This document shows positions 6,622 through 14,591 of a stretch of 24,298 nt of DNA, piece by piece. Where the stretch lies: the NCBI GenBank assembly GCA_030018135.1, contig JASEGJ010000015.1, forward strand, positions 1 to 24,298, in the 5' to 3' direction. The position numbers were made by a program, and so were the translations under genes. This DNA comes from Candidatus Hodarchaeaceae archaeon (GTDB lineage Archaea > Hadarchaeota > Hadarchaeia > Hadarchaeales > Hadarchaeaceae). Under the pieces are notes generated by a model that was given only the letters and a program-made list of their open reading frames with translations, made no database searches and was not told the DNA's origin. Numbering within the stretch: the first letter of the stretch is position 1; the number at the start of each line of letters is the position of its first letter.

Positions 6622-8181
6622 TTAAACACCCGCCGCCGCGAGCAAAGATCTCGCCTTGTTCTCGGTTTCATAATATTCCTTCCATGGCGTGGAATCCGCG
6701 ACTATGCCCGCGCCGACCTGAATGTAGCCCACGCCGCGCTCGGCCACCAAAGTCCTTATGGTGATCGCGAGATCGGCTTGGCCGGCGTAGTTCAGCGAGC
6801 CTATCGCCCCGGCGTAAATTCCGCGCCTCGTCGGCTCGAGCTCCTCAATTATCTCCATCGCCCGAACCTTTGGCGCGCCGGTGACGGTACCGGCGGGAAA
6901 GGTTGCCCGCAGCGCGTCGAGTTCACCCTCGCCTTCCCGCAGCCGCCCGGCCACCGTACTCACGAGGTGTTGGACGTGACCATACTTCTCGATTTTCATG
7001 AACTCCGTGAGCCTGACCGAACCGAACTCGCAGACGCGCCCGATATCGTTCCTCCCAAGGTCGACGAGCATGACGTGCTCCGCCCGCTCCTTTTCATCCG
7101 CCAGCAGACCTTGTTCGAGAGCCCTGTCCTCCTGCTCATCCTTACCCCTTCGCCTGGTGCCAGCGATTGGCCTCGTCACCACCTCCCGGCCGTCGACCTT
7201 CACGAGGATTTCCGGGCTTGAGCCGACGATGCTTCGCCTCGGGAAGTCCAAGAAGAACATGTATGGAGAGGGGTTGATCCGCTTGAGGTTCATATAAAAT
7301 CGCCCGAGCGGCGGCGCTGGTTCGAGCCTGATCCTCCTCGAAAGTACGACTTGAATGATGTCGCCTGCGCGGATGTAGTCCTTAGCTACCTCAGCGCTTC
7401 TCTCGAAGTCAGCCTTTTCGACGTTCGACTTAAACGTTATTCTTGAGTCGGCCTCGGCTCTAGGGGTGGGTTTCATCGCCTTGAGCCACTTGATATTGGC
7501 GAGCGCTCGCTCGTATGCCGTTCGCACATCGAAGCCGTCTGTGAGCAACATCAGCGAGTAGCAGTAGGTGCGGCGCTCCAAGTGGTCGAAGATCATCGCT
7601 CGCTCGGGCAACATGAATTCCACATCTGGGTGGCGAAGGTCGTCGATAGCATGGTTGTCTAGGTCGACGACGGAGCGGATGAAATCATAGCTGATGTAAC
7701 CCACAGCACCGAGCATGTAACGCGGGCCCAGTATTCGAGGCACTTGCATGCTCTTGAGGAACATGGCCTCCTTCAGCACCTCGAGTGAGTCGGAACCGTG
7801 TCTAACACGCTCCGCGCGGCTCCTAGCGAGTTCGACAACGTCTGGCCTACCGCTGACCTCCAACACGCAGTCTCGGACAGCGACGTATAGCAGCGGGTCG
7901 CATCCCATGACCGAGTACCTCGCGGCATGCTGCGGTCCCTCGGCCGATTCGAGCAGGTAGGACGAGCGATGCAGTCGCCTGATGCGCAGGTACGTCTTGG
8001 CCGGATCCGTGCAGCCTCCAATCGCGATGGCAAGCGGAATTAGGCAGGGCCTGCCGAGTTCATCGGCTAGTTGGCTGGCCTCCTCGATGCTTGGGGTCGG
8101 CTTCGATGGTTTTTCTCCCTTCAAGTTTAAGCCCAAAGAGGTTTCTAGGGCTTTTGTACTATTTAAGGCTTTGTTGTACAT
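6622..8181 (-). CDS. trpE: Anthranilate synthase component I
   Basis: Turns chorismate plus ammonia into anthranilate. The chorismate-binding domain is intact: GSSPEILVKVDG, RPIAGTRRRG, DEKERAEHVMLVDLGRND, YGHVQHLVS and TVTGAPKVRAMEII. The LLES motif at residues 76-79 belongs to the tryptophan feedback pocket in studied homologues, so allosteric inhibition is expected. The ATG at 8181 gives 519 residues with about 28 more than usual at the N-terminus, and a TATA-like box (8159-8167) lies inside that extension. The real start may be TTG at 8134-8136 or 8122-8124, giving a leaderless or short-leader mRNA. First gene of the trp operon; abuts trpG. Confidence 0.95.
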   Translation of the reverse strand: MYNKALNSTKALETSLGLNLKGEKPSKPTPSIEEASQLADELGRPCLIPLAIAIGGCTDPAKTYLRIRRLHRSSYLLESAEGPQHAARYSVMGCDPLLYVAVRDCVLEVSGRPDVVELARSRAERVRHGSDSLEVLKEAMFLKSMQVPRILGPRYMLGAVGYISYDFIRSVVDLDNHAIDDLRHPDVEFMLPERAMIFDHLERRTYCYSLMLLTDGFDVRTAYERALANIKWLKAMKPTPRAEADSRITFKSNVEKADFERSAEVAKDYIRAGDIIQVVLSRRIRLEPAPPLGRFYMNLKRINPSPYMFFLDFPRRSIVGSSPEILVKVDGREVVTRPIAGTRRRGKDEQEDRALEQGLLADEKERAEHVMLVDLGRNDIGRVCEFGSVRLTEFMKIEKYGHVQHLVSTVAGRLREGEGELDALRATFPAGTVTGAPKVRAMEIIEELEPTRRGIYAGAIGSLNYAGQADLAITIRTLVAERGVGYIQVGAGIVADSTPWKEYYETENKARSLLAAAGV

Positions 8182-8189
8182 AATTGTAC
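8155..8189 (-). promoter_or_regulatory. trp operon promoter with three phased TGTAC boxes
   Basis: TGTAC occurs on the plus strand at 8155-8159, 8175-8179 (as TGTACA) and 8185-8189, that is 20 and 10 bp apart, on one face of the helix. Between the first two sits CTTAAATAG (minus strand, 8159-8167), a good archaeal TATA box, placing the transcript start near 8138. The two upstream boxes form an inverted repeat with 5-bp arms (GTACA-ATTA-TGTAC). TrpY of Methanothermobacter binds TGTACA TRP boxes around its trp promoter, so a tryptophan-responsive repressor is a reasonable inference. Confidence 0.6.
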
Positions 8190-8287
8190 GGAGAAGAAAA
8201 AGCCTCTACAACCACACCGTCACTGAGAAAATCAGATGTATTGATTGAGTCCCGTCAACTTTGATTTTTTGTCCGCTGTCATGCTCG

Positions 8288-9076
8288 CTAATAGACGATG
8301 ACGCTCTGCACGCTCGGCAGCTTGCGGAGCGCCTCGATTACTTCCCCCTTGACTGGCTCGTCGGTGATGATCGTCAGCTTGGGCTGCGGCACAAAATACG
8401 GGTCGTCAGCAATCGCCTGTCTGATGCTTATGCCAAACCTTGAGATCGCGCCAGTGACCTCGCTTATTATGCCCGGCCGAGTGGCATCCCTGGGCAGGAT
8501 CTCCACCACGCCAAGCCCGAGCCGCCGAGACACGCCCTTGAGGTAGGCGATCGGTTCGAGGTTTGCAAACACCTCCCGCAGTTCCCTGTTCTGGAGGATT
8601 GCCCTAGCCGCTGCATCGACGACGCGCCTATCGACGCCAGCTTCCTTGGCGATTTGAACGGCGGGGATGCGGATGTCCCCGCACGCGATCTCGCCGTCAT
8701 CGCGGACGCGCAGGCCATATTTAAACAGCACTCGAACGACGTTTAGTTGCGCGGGATGGCCCTCGAATGCCCCTTGAACTTGGGCCCACATCCCCGCCCC
8801 GCCCGCGCGCTCGATCTGAGCACCAGCCATCTGGGCAATGGTCAGCCTCATCAGGCTCTCGATGAACGCCGGGTCTAAGCCCTTCTTCTTCGCCCTCTCC
8901 TTCGCCAAAGCCACAATCGCCCGTTCCCTCGCCTCATCGCGGATGCCCGCGCCCAGCTTTTTCTTTAGGGCGACCAAGTCCTCGACGAGCCTCAGCCTTT
9001 GAGCGAGCAGGTCTATCAGCTGCTCATCGATCCGATCTATCTCGCGCCGCAGGGCCCCCAATTTCCTCTCGCTCAT
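8288..9076 (-). CDS. aroQ: Chorismate mutase (AroQ) fused to an HTH-ACT regulator domain
   Basis: Residues 1-90 are an AroQ-type chorismate mutase helix bundle (LRREIDRIDEQLIDLLAQRL, KKKLGAGIRDEARE), which converts chorismate to prephenate. Residues 95-262 look like the stand-alone archaeal family annotated as predicted regulator of amino acid metabolism with ACT domain (COG2150): an HTH-like stretch at 138-160 (IPAVQIAKEAGVDRRVVDAA) and an ACT domain at 187-262 opening with GVVEILPRDATRPGIISEV. The two parts are each of normal length, so this is a clean fusion. The ATG overlaps the aroK stop (ATGA). ACT domains bind amino acids, so the enzyme may be allosteric, DNA-binding, or both; that is inference. 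Confidence 0.88.
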   Translation of the reverse strand: MSERKLGALRREIDRIDEQLIDLLAQRLRLVEDLVALKKKLGAGIRDEARERAIVALAKERAKKKGLDPAFIESLMRLTIAQMAGAQIERAGGAGMWAQVQGAFEGHPAQLNVVRVLFKYGLRVRDDGEIACGDIRIPAVQIAKEAGVDRRVVDAAARAILQNRELREVFANLEPIAYLKGVSRRLGLGVVEILPRDATRPGIISEVTGAISRFGISIRQAIADDPYFVPQPKLTIITDEPVKGEVIEALRKLPSVQSVIVY

Positions 9077-9945
9077 GATTTAACCTCCATGCGCGCCCCT
9101 TCTATCGACGGCCTAGTAACTACTATCCTACCCGGTCTCTTTTGCCATATCCTTTTTACTCTGCCGACGTCGCCCGGCCTAGCTATTGCCACAACTGCTG
9201 GCCCGGTGCCAGTCAGGCCAGCTGCGAGGGCACCCATCTTCAGCGCATCTAGCGCGATGTCCTGATCGTGTCCGAGCGCACAGGAGTAGAGCAAACCGTT
9301 GAGCGTCAGGGCGCCCAAGATGTCCCCTCCCAACGCTTGTTTGTGGGCAGCTTCGACAAATTTTGACAGGAGTTTAGTCCTCTCGACATCGACCCGAGCG
9401 GTGTGAAGTTTGGCAGGTGGCACGTGGATAAGCACCCTCAGCTTTGGGTCGACCCTGAAGCGCTTCAGTACGCGCCGCTTGAAATTGTCCGTTATCACGC
9501 CGCCGCCAAAAAAGGAGGCAGCGGCATCGTCAAGCGCGCCCGTGATTGTAACGCCCGCCTCCAGGGCTGCGTCTATGCCCAAGTTTACGGCGACCTTGGG
9601 CTGAGGCTTTTCGCCAAGCGCGGCAAAGGTCGCCAAGATTGTGGCGTTGGCTGCGGCGCTGCTGCTGGACAGGCCAACGGCTATTGGCACCTCGGAGGTC
9701 GTCGATATCTTTGCGCCATAGGTGCGATCTAACCCGAGGTGTTCGAGAACCCTCCGCGCGCAAACCTCTATCAGGCGCGGGCTTTCAGATGGCTCGTCAG
9801 CTATTCGCCCCACGATCTCGCCAGCCCGATCCGTAAGCTCAACTTCCGCTCGAACGCGCAGGTCGACGGCGAATGCGGCCCCCTTGCCAGTCGCGATGGC
9901 GTTGACCACGGTCGCGGAGCCGCAGGCGGAGGCGATGCCCCTCAC
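9073..9945 (-). CDS. aroK: Shikimate kinase, archaeal GHMP type
   Basis: Phosphorylates shikimate at the 3-OH using ATP. It is not related to bacterial AroK but belongs to the GHMP kinase superfamily, shown by the ATP-binding glycine/serine loop [16 protein letters not shown] at residues 87-102, the N-terminal [20 protein letters not shown] substrate segment and the C-terminal [13 protein letters not shown] motif. 290 residues, usual for the family. The GTG start overlaps the aroC stop (GTGA), and the stop overlaps the chorismate mutase start. The symbol aroK is used by function. Confidence 0.93.
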   Translation of the reverse strand: MRGIASACGSATVVNAIATGKGAAFAVDLRVRAEVELTDRAGEIVGRIADEPSESPRLIEVCARRVLEHLGLDRTYGAKISTTSEVPIAVGLSSSSAAANATILATFAALGEKPQPKVAVNLGIDAALEAGVTITGALDDAAASFFGGGVITDNFKRRVLKRFRVDPKLRVLIHVPPAKLHTARVDVERTKLLSKFVEAAHKQALGGDILGALTLNGLLYSCALGHDQDIALDALKMGALAAGLTGTGPAVVAIARPGDVGRVKRIWQKRPGRIVVTRPSIEGARMEVKS

Positions 9946-11048
9946 TTTCTTACCTCGAACCGATTGGGATCTATTTTGCCAGCGCGGAGCATTTGGTCGG
10001 CCAGCACGATCGCGAGCATGGCCTCAGCTACGGGGACTATGCGCGGGCAGATGTTGGGATCGAATCTTCCCTTGAGTTTCAGCTCGACCTCCTCCATGCG
10101 CGCGATGTCGACCGTGCGCTGGGGCTTGGTTATGGACGGCGTGGGTTTGACCGCTATTCTGGCGACGATCGGCATGCCCGTGCTTATCCCGCCGAGAATT
10201 CCTCCCGCGTTATTTGTCAGGCTCACGATCTTCCCCCTCCTCAGCGCCAGAGGATCGTTCATCTCGGAGCCCCGCATCCTCGTTGCCATGAAGCCAGCGC
10301 CTATTTCAACTCCCTTGACCGAGCCGATCGACATCAGTGCGTGAGCAATCTCAGCGTCGAGCTTATCGAACACTGGATCGCCGAGCCCGGCTGGCACGTT
10401 GAGCGCGAGCACCTCGACCACGCCGCCCGTGCTATCGCCCGCCTCGCTCGCCTTCAGCACCTCTTCCTTCATCCTTTCGGCAACGCCCAGGTCGGCGCAC
10501 CTCATCGGATTTTTTTCAACATTTTTTCTGATCTCGTCCGGCTTGACCTCTCGTCCAACCGCCACGCCGGCCGCCTCGACGGTATGCCCAAGGACCTCGA
10601 TGCCGTGCGCGGCCAGGAGCTTCTTGGCGATAGCACCGGCCGCGACCCGAGCGATGGTTTCCCTCGCCGCCCCCCTGCCACCTCCACGGTGGTCGATGTG
10701 CCCGAACTTCAGCCAATAAGGGAGTTCGACATGCCCAGGTCTGGGCTTGGTCTTTATCGCCTCATAGGGGCTTGAGTCGACATCGACGTTGCGCACGAGC
10801 ATGCAGATCGGCGTGCCCAAAGTTTTGCCTTCGAACACGCCCGATAGGATCTCAACGCGATCCCTCTCGGCCCTTGGGGTCGTGACGATCGATTGACCCG
10901 GGCGGCGACGGTCAAGCTCCCGTTGCACATCGGCCTCGCTCAGGGGCATGCCCGCTGGCACGCCGTCCACGACTACGCCGATGGCGACGTTGTGCGATTC
11001 TCCGAACGACATCATGCGAAAAATCTTTCCAAAGGTGTTTCCGCCCAT
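9942..11048 (-). CDS. aroC: Chorismate synthase
   Basis: Eliminates phosphate from EPSP to give chorismate and needs reduced FMN. Family signatures are present: [16 protein letters not shown] at the N-terminus, [10 protein letters not shown], the [12 protein letters not shown] segment and [21 protein letters not shown]. The ATG at 11046-11048 ([10 protein letters not shown]) gives 368 residues and fits the family start, with GGGGTGG upstream as ribosome site; the open frame to 11207 runs into aroA and is ignored. The motif usually FGESHG reads FGESHN here. A TTTTAAAAGG TATA-like element at about 11074-11083 could give a second promoter in the 115-bp gap to aroA. Confidence 0.95.
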   Translation of the reverse strand: MGGNTFGKIFRMMSFGESHNVAIGVVVDGVPAGMPLSEADVQRELDRRRPGQSIVTTPRAERDRVEILSGVFEGKTLGTPICMLVRNVDVDSSPYEAIKTKPRPGHVELPYWLKFGHIDHRGGGRGAARETIARVAAGAIAKKLLAAHGIEVLGHTVEAAGVAVGREVKPDEIRKNVEKNPMRCADLGVAERMKEEVLKASEAGDSTGGVVEVLALNVPAGLGDPVFDKLDAEIAHALMSIGSVKGVEIGAGFMATRMRGSEMNDPLALRRGKIVSLTNNAGGILGGISTGMPIVARIAVKPTPSITKPQRTVDIARMEEVELKLKGRFDPNICPRIVPVAEAMLAIVLADQMLRAGKIDPNRFEVRK

Positions 11049-11163
11049 AATGCCACCCCATCTGAGCTTTAACATGCCTTTTAAAATCCTCCATTTTTCA
11101 ATGTTTTCGGCTGAATGTATATCTCCATGTTGCTTTTGTAACCTTTGGCCCCAGAGGTAAACG

Positions 11164-12453
11164 TCACCACACAAGTTCCAGCCGACCACCCAATTTTCGC
11201 ATGTCATCGATGAAGTTTGGGTAAGACACTTTAACGCTCTCCGCCCCGTCTATGACCGTCTCCCCCTTTGCGACCAGACCAGCGACCGCTAGCGCCATGG
11301 CCATGCGGTGGTCGCCGTAGGAGGTAAGGCTGGCGCCCTTGAGCTGCTTTACCCCCCGCAGGTGGAGTTCGCCGGGCAACTCCTTCACCCGGGCCCCCAA
11401 TTTGTGCAGCTCGCTGGCGAGCGCGCGGAGACGGTCCGTCTCCTTGTACCTGAGGTGTGGGATGTTTGTGAGTGCCGTCCGACCATCGGCGACCGCCCCG
11501 AGCACCGCGAGCACCGGCACTAGGTCGGGGTTGTCGCCGCAATCCGCTTCAATCCCGGTCAGCCCTCCGGCGCCGGTGACCTCTACGGTCCTGCCCCGAA
11601 CCCTCAAATCAACCCCAAACTCGCGGAGCATGTCGACTATGCGCTTGTCCCCCTGCGCCCCGCGGACATCGAGGTTGTTCACCCTGACTTCAACCCCGGT
11701 CAGCGCCGCAGCCCCGAGGACAAATGCTGCGGATGAAAAATCGCCCGGGATGCTGAATCGGGTTGCCTTGAAAACTTGCCTTCCCGGGATCCAGAATTCC
11801 GTGAGGGCCCGATTGTGCTTGATCTTTGCCCCAACCGCGTCCAGCACCTCGAGCGTTATCTCGACGTAGGGCCTGGAGCGCAGTTCCTCGGTTATCGATA
11901 GCTCGACGCCGCCCTCGGAATACGGACATGCGAGCAGCAAAGCTGAGATGAATTGTGAGCTGACCGCGCCGGTGATCTCGACCTCCCCCCCTTTGAGCCC
12001 GCCCCCCACAACGACCGGCGGTCTGCCCCTCGGTCCCTCGCACCTCGCCCTGGCGCCCAGCTTCGCCAGGGTTTCTATGAGCTGCCCCATCGGGCGCGCG
12101 CGAATCGAAGCGTCGCCCGTCAGGTGCACGGAACTCGGCGACAGCGCGGCGATCGCGCTCATGAAGCGAAGCGTGGTGCCGGAGTTGCGCACATCGATGA
12201 GGTCGGCTCTTGGCTCGAGGTGCCCCGCGGTGCCGACAATCCGCCAAGTCGTCCCTTCTTGTTTGACCTCAGCGCCGAGGATTCGAGAGGCATCGATGGT
12301 GGCCAGAGTATCAAAACTCAGAAGCGGGTCGATGACTCTACTTTCGCCGCGCGCGAGCAGGCCTATGGAAAACGCCCGATGCGTGTAGCTCTTCGATGGT
12401 GGGGCGGTGACCTCGCCAGCAAGCGTCGATGGCTTGACCCTTAGGATGGCCAT
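11164..12453 (-). CDS. aroA: 3-phosphoshikimate 1-carboxyvinyltransferase (EPSP synthase)
   Basis: Joins PEP to shikimate 3-phosphate. The two-domain inverted alpha/beta enzyme is complete at 429 residues: the substrate-binding [10 protein letters not shown] near residue 18, the PEP-site [10 protein letters not shown] near 89, the [12 protein letters not shown] segment, [17 protein letters not shown] with the catalytic Asp, RYKETDRL with the catalytic Glu, and [15 protein letters not shown]. The ATG at 12453 is preceded by GCGGGAAG and by a TATA-like CTATATTAG about 35 bp upstream. First gene of the minus-strand aroA-aroC-aroK-aroQ unit, divergent from the plus-strand aro operon. Confidence 0.96.
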   Translation of the reverse strand: MAILRVKPSTLAGEVTAPPSKSYTHRAFSIGLLARGESRVIDPLLSFDTLATIDASRILGAEVKQEGTTWRIVGTAGHLEPRADLIDVRNSGTTLRFMSAIAALSPSSVHLTGDASIRARPMGQLIETLAKLGARARCEGPRGRPPVVVGGGLKGGEVEITGAVSSQFISALLLACPYSEGGVELSITEELRSRPYVEITLEVLDAVGAKIKHNRALTEFWIPGRQVFKATRFSIPGDFSSAAFVLGAAALTGVEVRVNNLDVRGAQGDKRIVDMLREFGVDLRVRGRTVEVTGAGGLTGIEADCGDNPDLVPVLAVLGAVADGRTALTNIPHLRYKETDRLRALASELHKLGARVKELPGELHLRGVKQLKGASLTSYGDHRMAMALAVAGLVAKGETVIDGAESVKVSYPNFIDDMRKLGGRLELVW

Positions 12454-12483
12454 GAACTTCCCGCTAAACAGTCTTCAAAAGCC

Positions 12484-12492
12484 CTAATATAG
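12484..12492. promoter_or_regulatory. Shared TATA-like box between divergent aro operons
   Basis: CTAATATAG reads as a TATA box in both directions. On the minus strand it puts a start near 12463, 10 nt before the aroA ATG (12453). On the plus strand it puts a start near 12513, 17 nt before the small leader ORF ATG (12530), which has its own GGTGA ribosome site. One box driving both operons is inference. Confidence 0.45.
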
Positions 12493-12529
12493 CGTTTGAT
12501 AACTCAATGATTAGCCAACGGTGAAAAAC

Positions 12530-12679
12530 ATGGGGAAGGCAGGGTGCTGCGCGGAGCCCTGTTGCTTTTATTGCTGGAGTAGCCCCTGTTTCAGTAGATG
12601 GAACCTTTTTTGCCAATTCGGCATGCATTTTAACATGTACATTCTTAACTCGGAAGGGGTGGTTGATTGTCAGAGATAG
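12530..12679 (+). CDS. Putative aromatic- and cysteine-rich leader peptide (49 aa)
   Basis: ATG at 12530 follows GGTGA by 5 nt; the frame stops at TAG 12677-12679 after 49 codons and overlaps the first 13 nt of the ADH synthase gene, allowing translational coupling. Nine of residues 13-37 are aromatic (Phe13, Tyr14, Trp16, Phe21, Trp24, Phe27, Phe30, Phe34, Tyr37) and eight residues overall are Cys, including CCFYCW. A peptide packed with Phe, Tyr and Trp codons before a Phe/Tyr/Trp pathway operon is what an attenuation leader looks like. Alternatives are a small zinc-binding protein or a chance frame in T-rich spacer. No hit can be claimed. Confidence 0.35.
   Translation: MGKAGCCAEPCCFYCWSSPCFSRWNLFCQFGMHFNMYILNSEGVVDCQR
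12540..12588 (+). promoter_or_regulatory. Two mutually exclusive hairpins over the leader ORF
   Basis: The arm CAGGGTGCT (12540-12548) can pair with AGCCCTG (12555-12561) or, more fully, with AGCCCCTG (12581-12588; eight pairs, one bulged base). The codons Phe13-Tyr14-Cys15-Trp16 (12566-12577) lie between the two right arms. A T6 run follows at 12606-12611 and a small TGCC/GGCA hairpin at 12611-12623. Competing stems with regulatory codons between them resemble an attenuator; no folding energy has been computed. Confidence 0.3.
12628..12641 (+). promoter_or_regulatory. TTTTAA / TGTACA element before the aro operon
   Basis: TTTTAA (12628-12633) is followed directly by TGTACA (12636-12641), 26 bp before the TTG start of ADH synthase. 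It repeats the pairing of TATA-like box and TGTAC element seen at trpE. If it is a promoter, the leader ORF upstream would be bypassed; the two models compete. Confidence 0.35.
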
Positions 12680-13467
12680 GTAAACAAATTCGGCTCGAGC
12701 GTATAACCAAACGCGAGACCCACCGCACTGTGATAGTACCCATGGATCATGGCTTGAGCATGGGCCCGATCGCTGGGCTGGAGGACATGGCAGCGATCGT
12801 GAACAAGGTTGCGGATGGTGGAGCAAATGCGGTCGTGCTTCACAAGGGCATCGTGCGGGCTGGCCACAGGGGTTACGGGCGCGATATAGGCTTGATCATA
12901 CACATCTCTGGCAGCACCGCGCTGGGCCCGGACCCGCACAGCAAGGTGTTGGTGACCTCCGTAGAGGAGGCGATTCGTCTTGGTGCCGACGCGGTGTCCG
13001 TGCACATCAACATTGGTGCGGCAAATGAGCCAGAGCAGCTTCGAGCCCTCGGCACGGTGGCCGAGACCTGTGCGGGGTGGGGCATGCCCCTGCTCGCCAT
13101 GATGTATCCCCGCGGCCCAAAAGTTAAAAGCGAGCACGCGCTCGAGATGGTGGCGCACGCAGCCCGCGCCGGGGCAGAGCTTGGCGCAGACATCATCAAG
13201 ACCAACTACACGGGCGACATCGACTCATTCAAAAAGGTCGTCAAGGGTTGCCCGGTGCCCGTCGTGATCGCCGGTGGTCCTAAGATGACGACCGACAGGA
13301 ATGTGCTCGAGATGGCTGCCGATGCGATCAAAGCTGGTGCGGCAGGAGTTTCGATAGGTCGGAATGTATTCCAGCATCGCAACCCGACCGGCATGATTAG
13401 GGCGCTCTCTCGGATAGTGCATGAGGAGGTCTCCGTCGAACGGGCCATGCGTGAGCTAAAGCGGTGA
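12667..13467 (+). CDS. aroA': 2-amino-3,7-dideoxy-D-threo-hept-6-ulosonate (ADH) synthase
   Basis: Class I aldolase-like enzyme of the archaeal shikimate entry: it condenses a deoxyketohexose phosphate-derived unit with aspartate semialdehyde to give ADH (Methanocaldococcus MJ0400 family). Key features are [13 protein letters not shown] near residue 23, [12 protein letters not shown], and the Schiff-base lysine in [10 protein letters not shown], then VIAGGPK and [11 protein letters not shown] for phosphate binding. 266 residues, normal length. The start is TTG at 12667 behind AAGGGGTGG. It overlaps the end of the aromatic-rich leader ORF and lies 4 bp before the DHQ synthase II gene. An ordinary fructose-bisphosphate aldolase is the close alternative; its partner gene argues for the shikimate role. 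Confidence 0.93.
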   Translation: MSEIGKQIRLERITKRETHRTVIVPMDHGLSMGPIAGLEDMAAIVNKVADGGANAVVLHKGIVRAGHRGYGRDIGLIIHISGSTALGPDPHSKVLVTSVEEAIRLGADAVSVHINIGAANEPEQLRALGTVAETCAGWGMPLLAMMYPRGPKVKSEHALEMVAHAARAGAELGADIIKTNYTGDIDSFKKVVKGCPVPVVIAGGPKMTTDRNVLEMAADAIKAGAAGVSIGRNVFQHRNPTGMIRALSRIVHEEVSVERAMRELKR

Positions 13468-13471
13468 GGGG

Positions 13472-14587
13472 TTGCGAAGGAGCATTTGGGTCAGGGCGGA
13501 CTGGGTTGAGCCCTGGGAGCAGCGAAAGCGCTTCGTGACGGCCGCGCTCGAAGCCGGCGCTGATGCGGTCGTGGTGCAGCCAAGTGAGGCAGCCGTTGCG
13601 CGCGGACTTGGCGCAATAACAATCGTCGCGGGCGGACCAGCGCCAGGGGTAGATGTGGTGATGTTGAGCGCGAGCACGGTGGCTGATGTCGAGCGGGCAG
13701 TGGCATCCGCGAGGGAACTTCGGGAGCAGGGGGGAAAGACGGCGATATGCGTCGAGATAGTCGACAAGGAACTTGAGCGAGCAGCGGTCAGGGCCGGAAG
13801 GGCGTCCGATTTCATCGTCGCGATAGGGCACGATTGGAAGGTGATACCGCTCGAAAACCTGATAGCCGAGCTCCACCGCGCAAACGTCAAAATCCTTGCA
13901 GGCGTGAAGGATGCGGACGAGGCCAAGACGGCGGTTGGGACCCTCGAGATCGGTGCGGACGGCGTGCTTTTGGATCCTCGTGAGAGGGGCCCCGGGGAGG
14001 TGCGCAGGGTTTGCGAGGCGCTCGAGAGCTTGGCGATGGAAAAGCTTGAGCTCGTACCAGCTAGGGTCGTATCTGCCAGGCCAGTGGGCATGGGCGACCG
14101 CGCCTGCGTCGACACCTGCTCGCTCATGACGCTCGGGGAGGGTATCCTAGTCGGTAGCCAAGCAGACGGCATGTTCCTCGTTCATTCCGAATCGCTCGTC
14201 AGCAAATACGTTGAACCCCGGCCCTTTAGGGTGAATGCAGGCGCAGTACACGCGTACGTGCGACTGCCGGAGGGCAAGACCAAGTATCTTTCTGAATTGC
14301 GCGCGGGCGATGAGGTATTGCTCATAAATGCCCGCGGTGAGGCCCGCGTTGGCATCGTCGGCCGCGTCAAAATAGAGCGCCGTCCCCTGCTGTTAGTTGA
14401 GGCGGAGCGCGAGGGGCAGGTGTTCAAGGTGTTGCTGCAAAATGCCGAGACCATAAACCTCGTCGCAAAGGATGGCAACCCGATATCCGTCACCTCGCTC
14501 AGGCAGGGCGACGAGGTGCTCGTCCGAGTGGAGCGCGTGGGGCGTCACTTCGGTGTCAAAGTGGCGGAGACCATCGTCGAGAGGTAG
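13472..14587 (+). CDS. aroB': 3-dehydroquinate synthase II
   Basis: Archaeal enzyme that oxidatively deaminates and cyclises ADH to 3-dehydroquinate with NAD (MJ1249 family), unrelated to bacterial AroB. Recognised from the N-terminal SIWVRADWVEPWEQRKRFVT, ETIGADGVLL-like EIGADGVLLDPRE, the CVDTCSLMTLGEGILVGSQA signature and RPFRVNAGAVHAYVRLPEGK. 371 residues, in the family range. TTG start at 13472, 4 bp after the ADH synthase stop, with GTGAGGGG as ribosome site. The pairing with ADH synthase is the standard archaeal order. Confidence 0.95.
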   Translation: MRRSIWVRADWVEPWEQRKRFVTAALEAGADAVVVQPSEAAVARGLGAITIVAGGPAPGVDVVMLSASTVADVERAVASARELREQGGKTAICVEIVDKELERAAVRAGRASDFIVAIGHDWKVIPLENLIAELHRANVKILAGVKDADEAKTAVGTLEIGADGVLLDPRERGPGEVRRVCEALESLAMEKLELVPARVVSARPVGMGDRACVDTCSLMTLGEGILVGSQADGMFLVHSESLVSKYVEPRPFRVNAGAVHAYVRLPEGKTKYLSELRAGDEVLLINARGEARVGIVGRVKIERRPLLLVEAEREGQVFKVLLQNAETINLVAKDGNPISVTSLRQGDEVLVRVERVGRHFGVKVAETIVER

Positions 14588-14591
14588 CTCC

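Noticed and set aside
6238-7221. Long plus-strand open frame (327 codons) opposite trpE and trpG
   Set aside because: Antisense shadow; no recognisable domain.
11049-11207. N-terminal extension of the aroC frame into aroA
   Set aside because: Chorismate synthases begin at the NTFG motif, and a ribosome site precedes the ATG at 11048.
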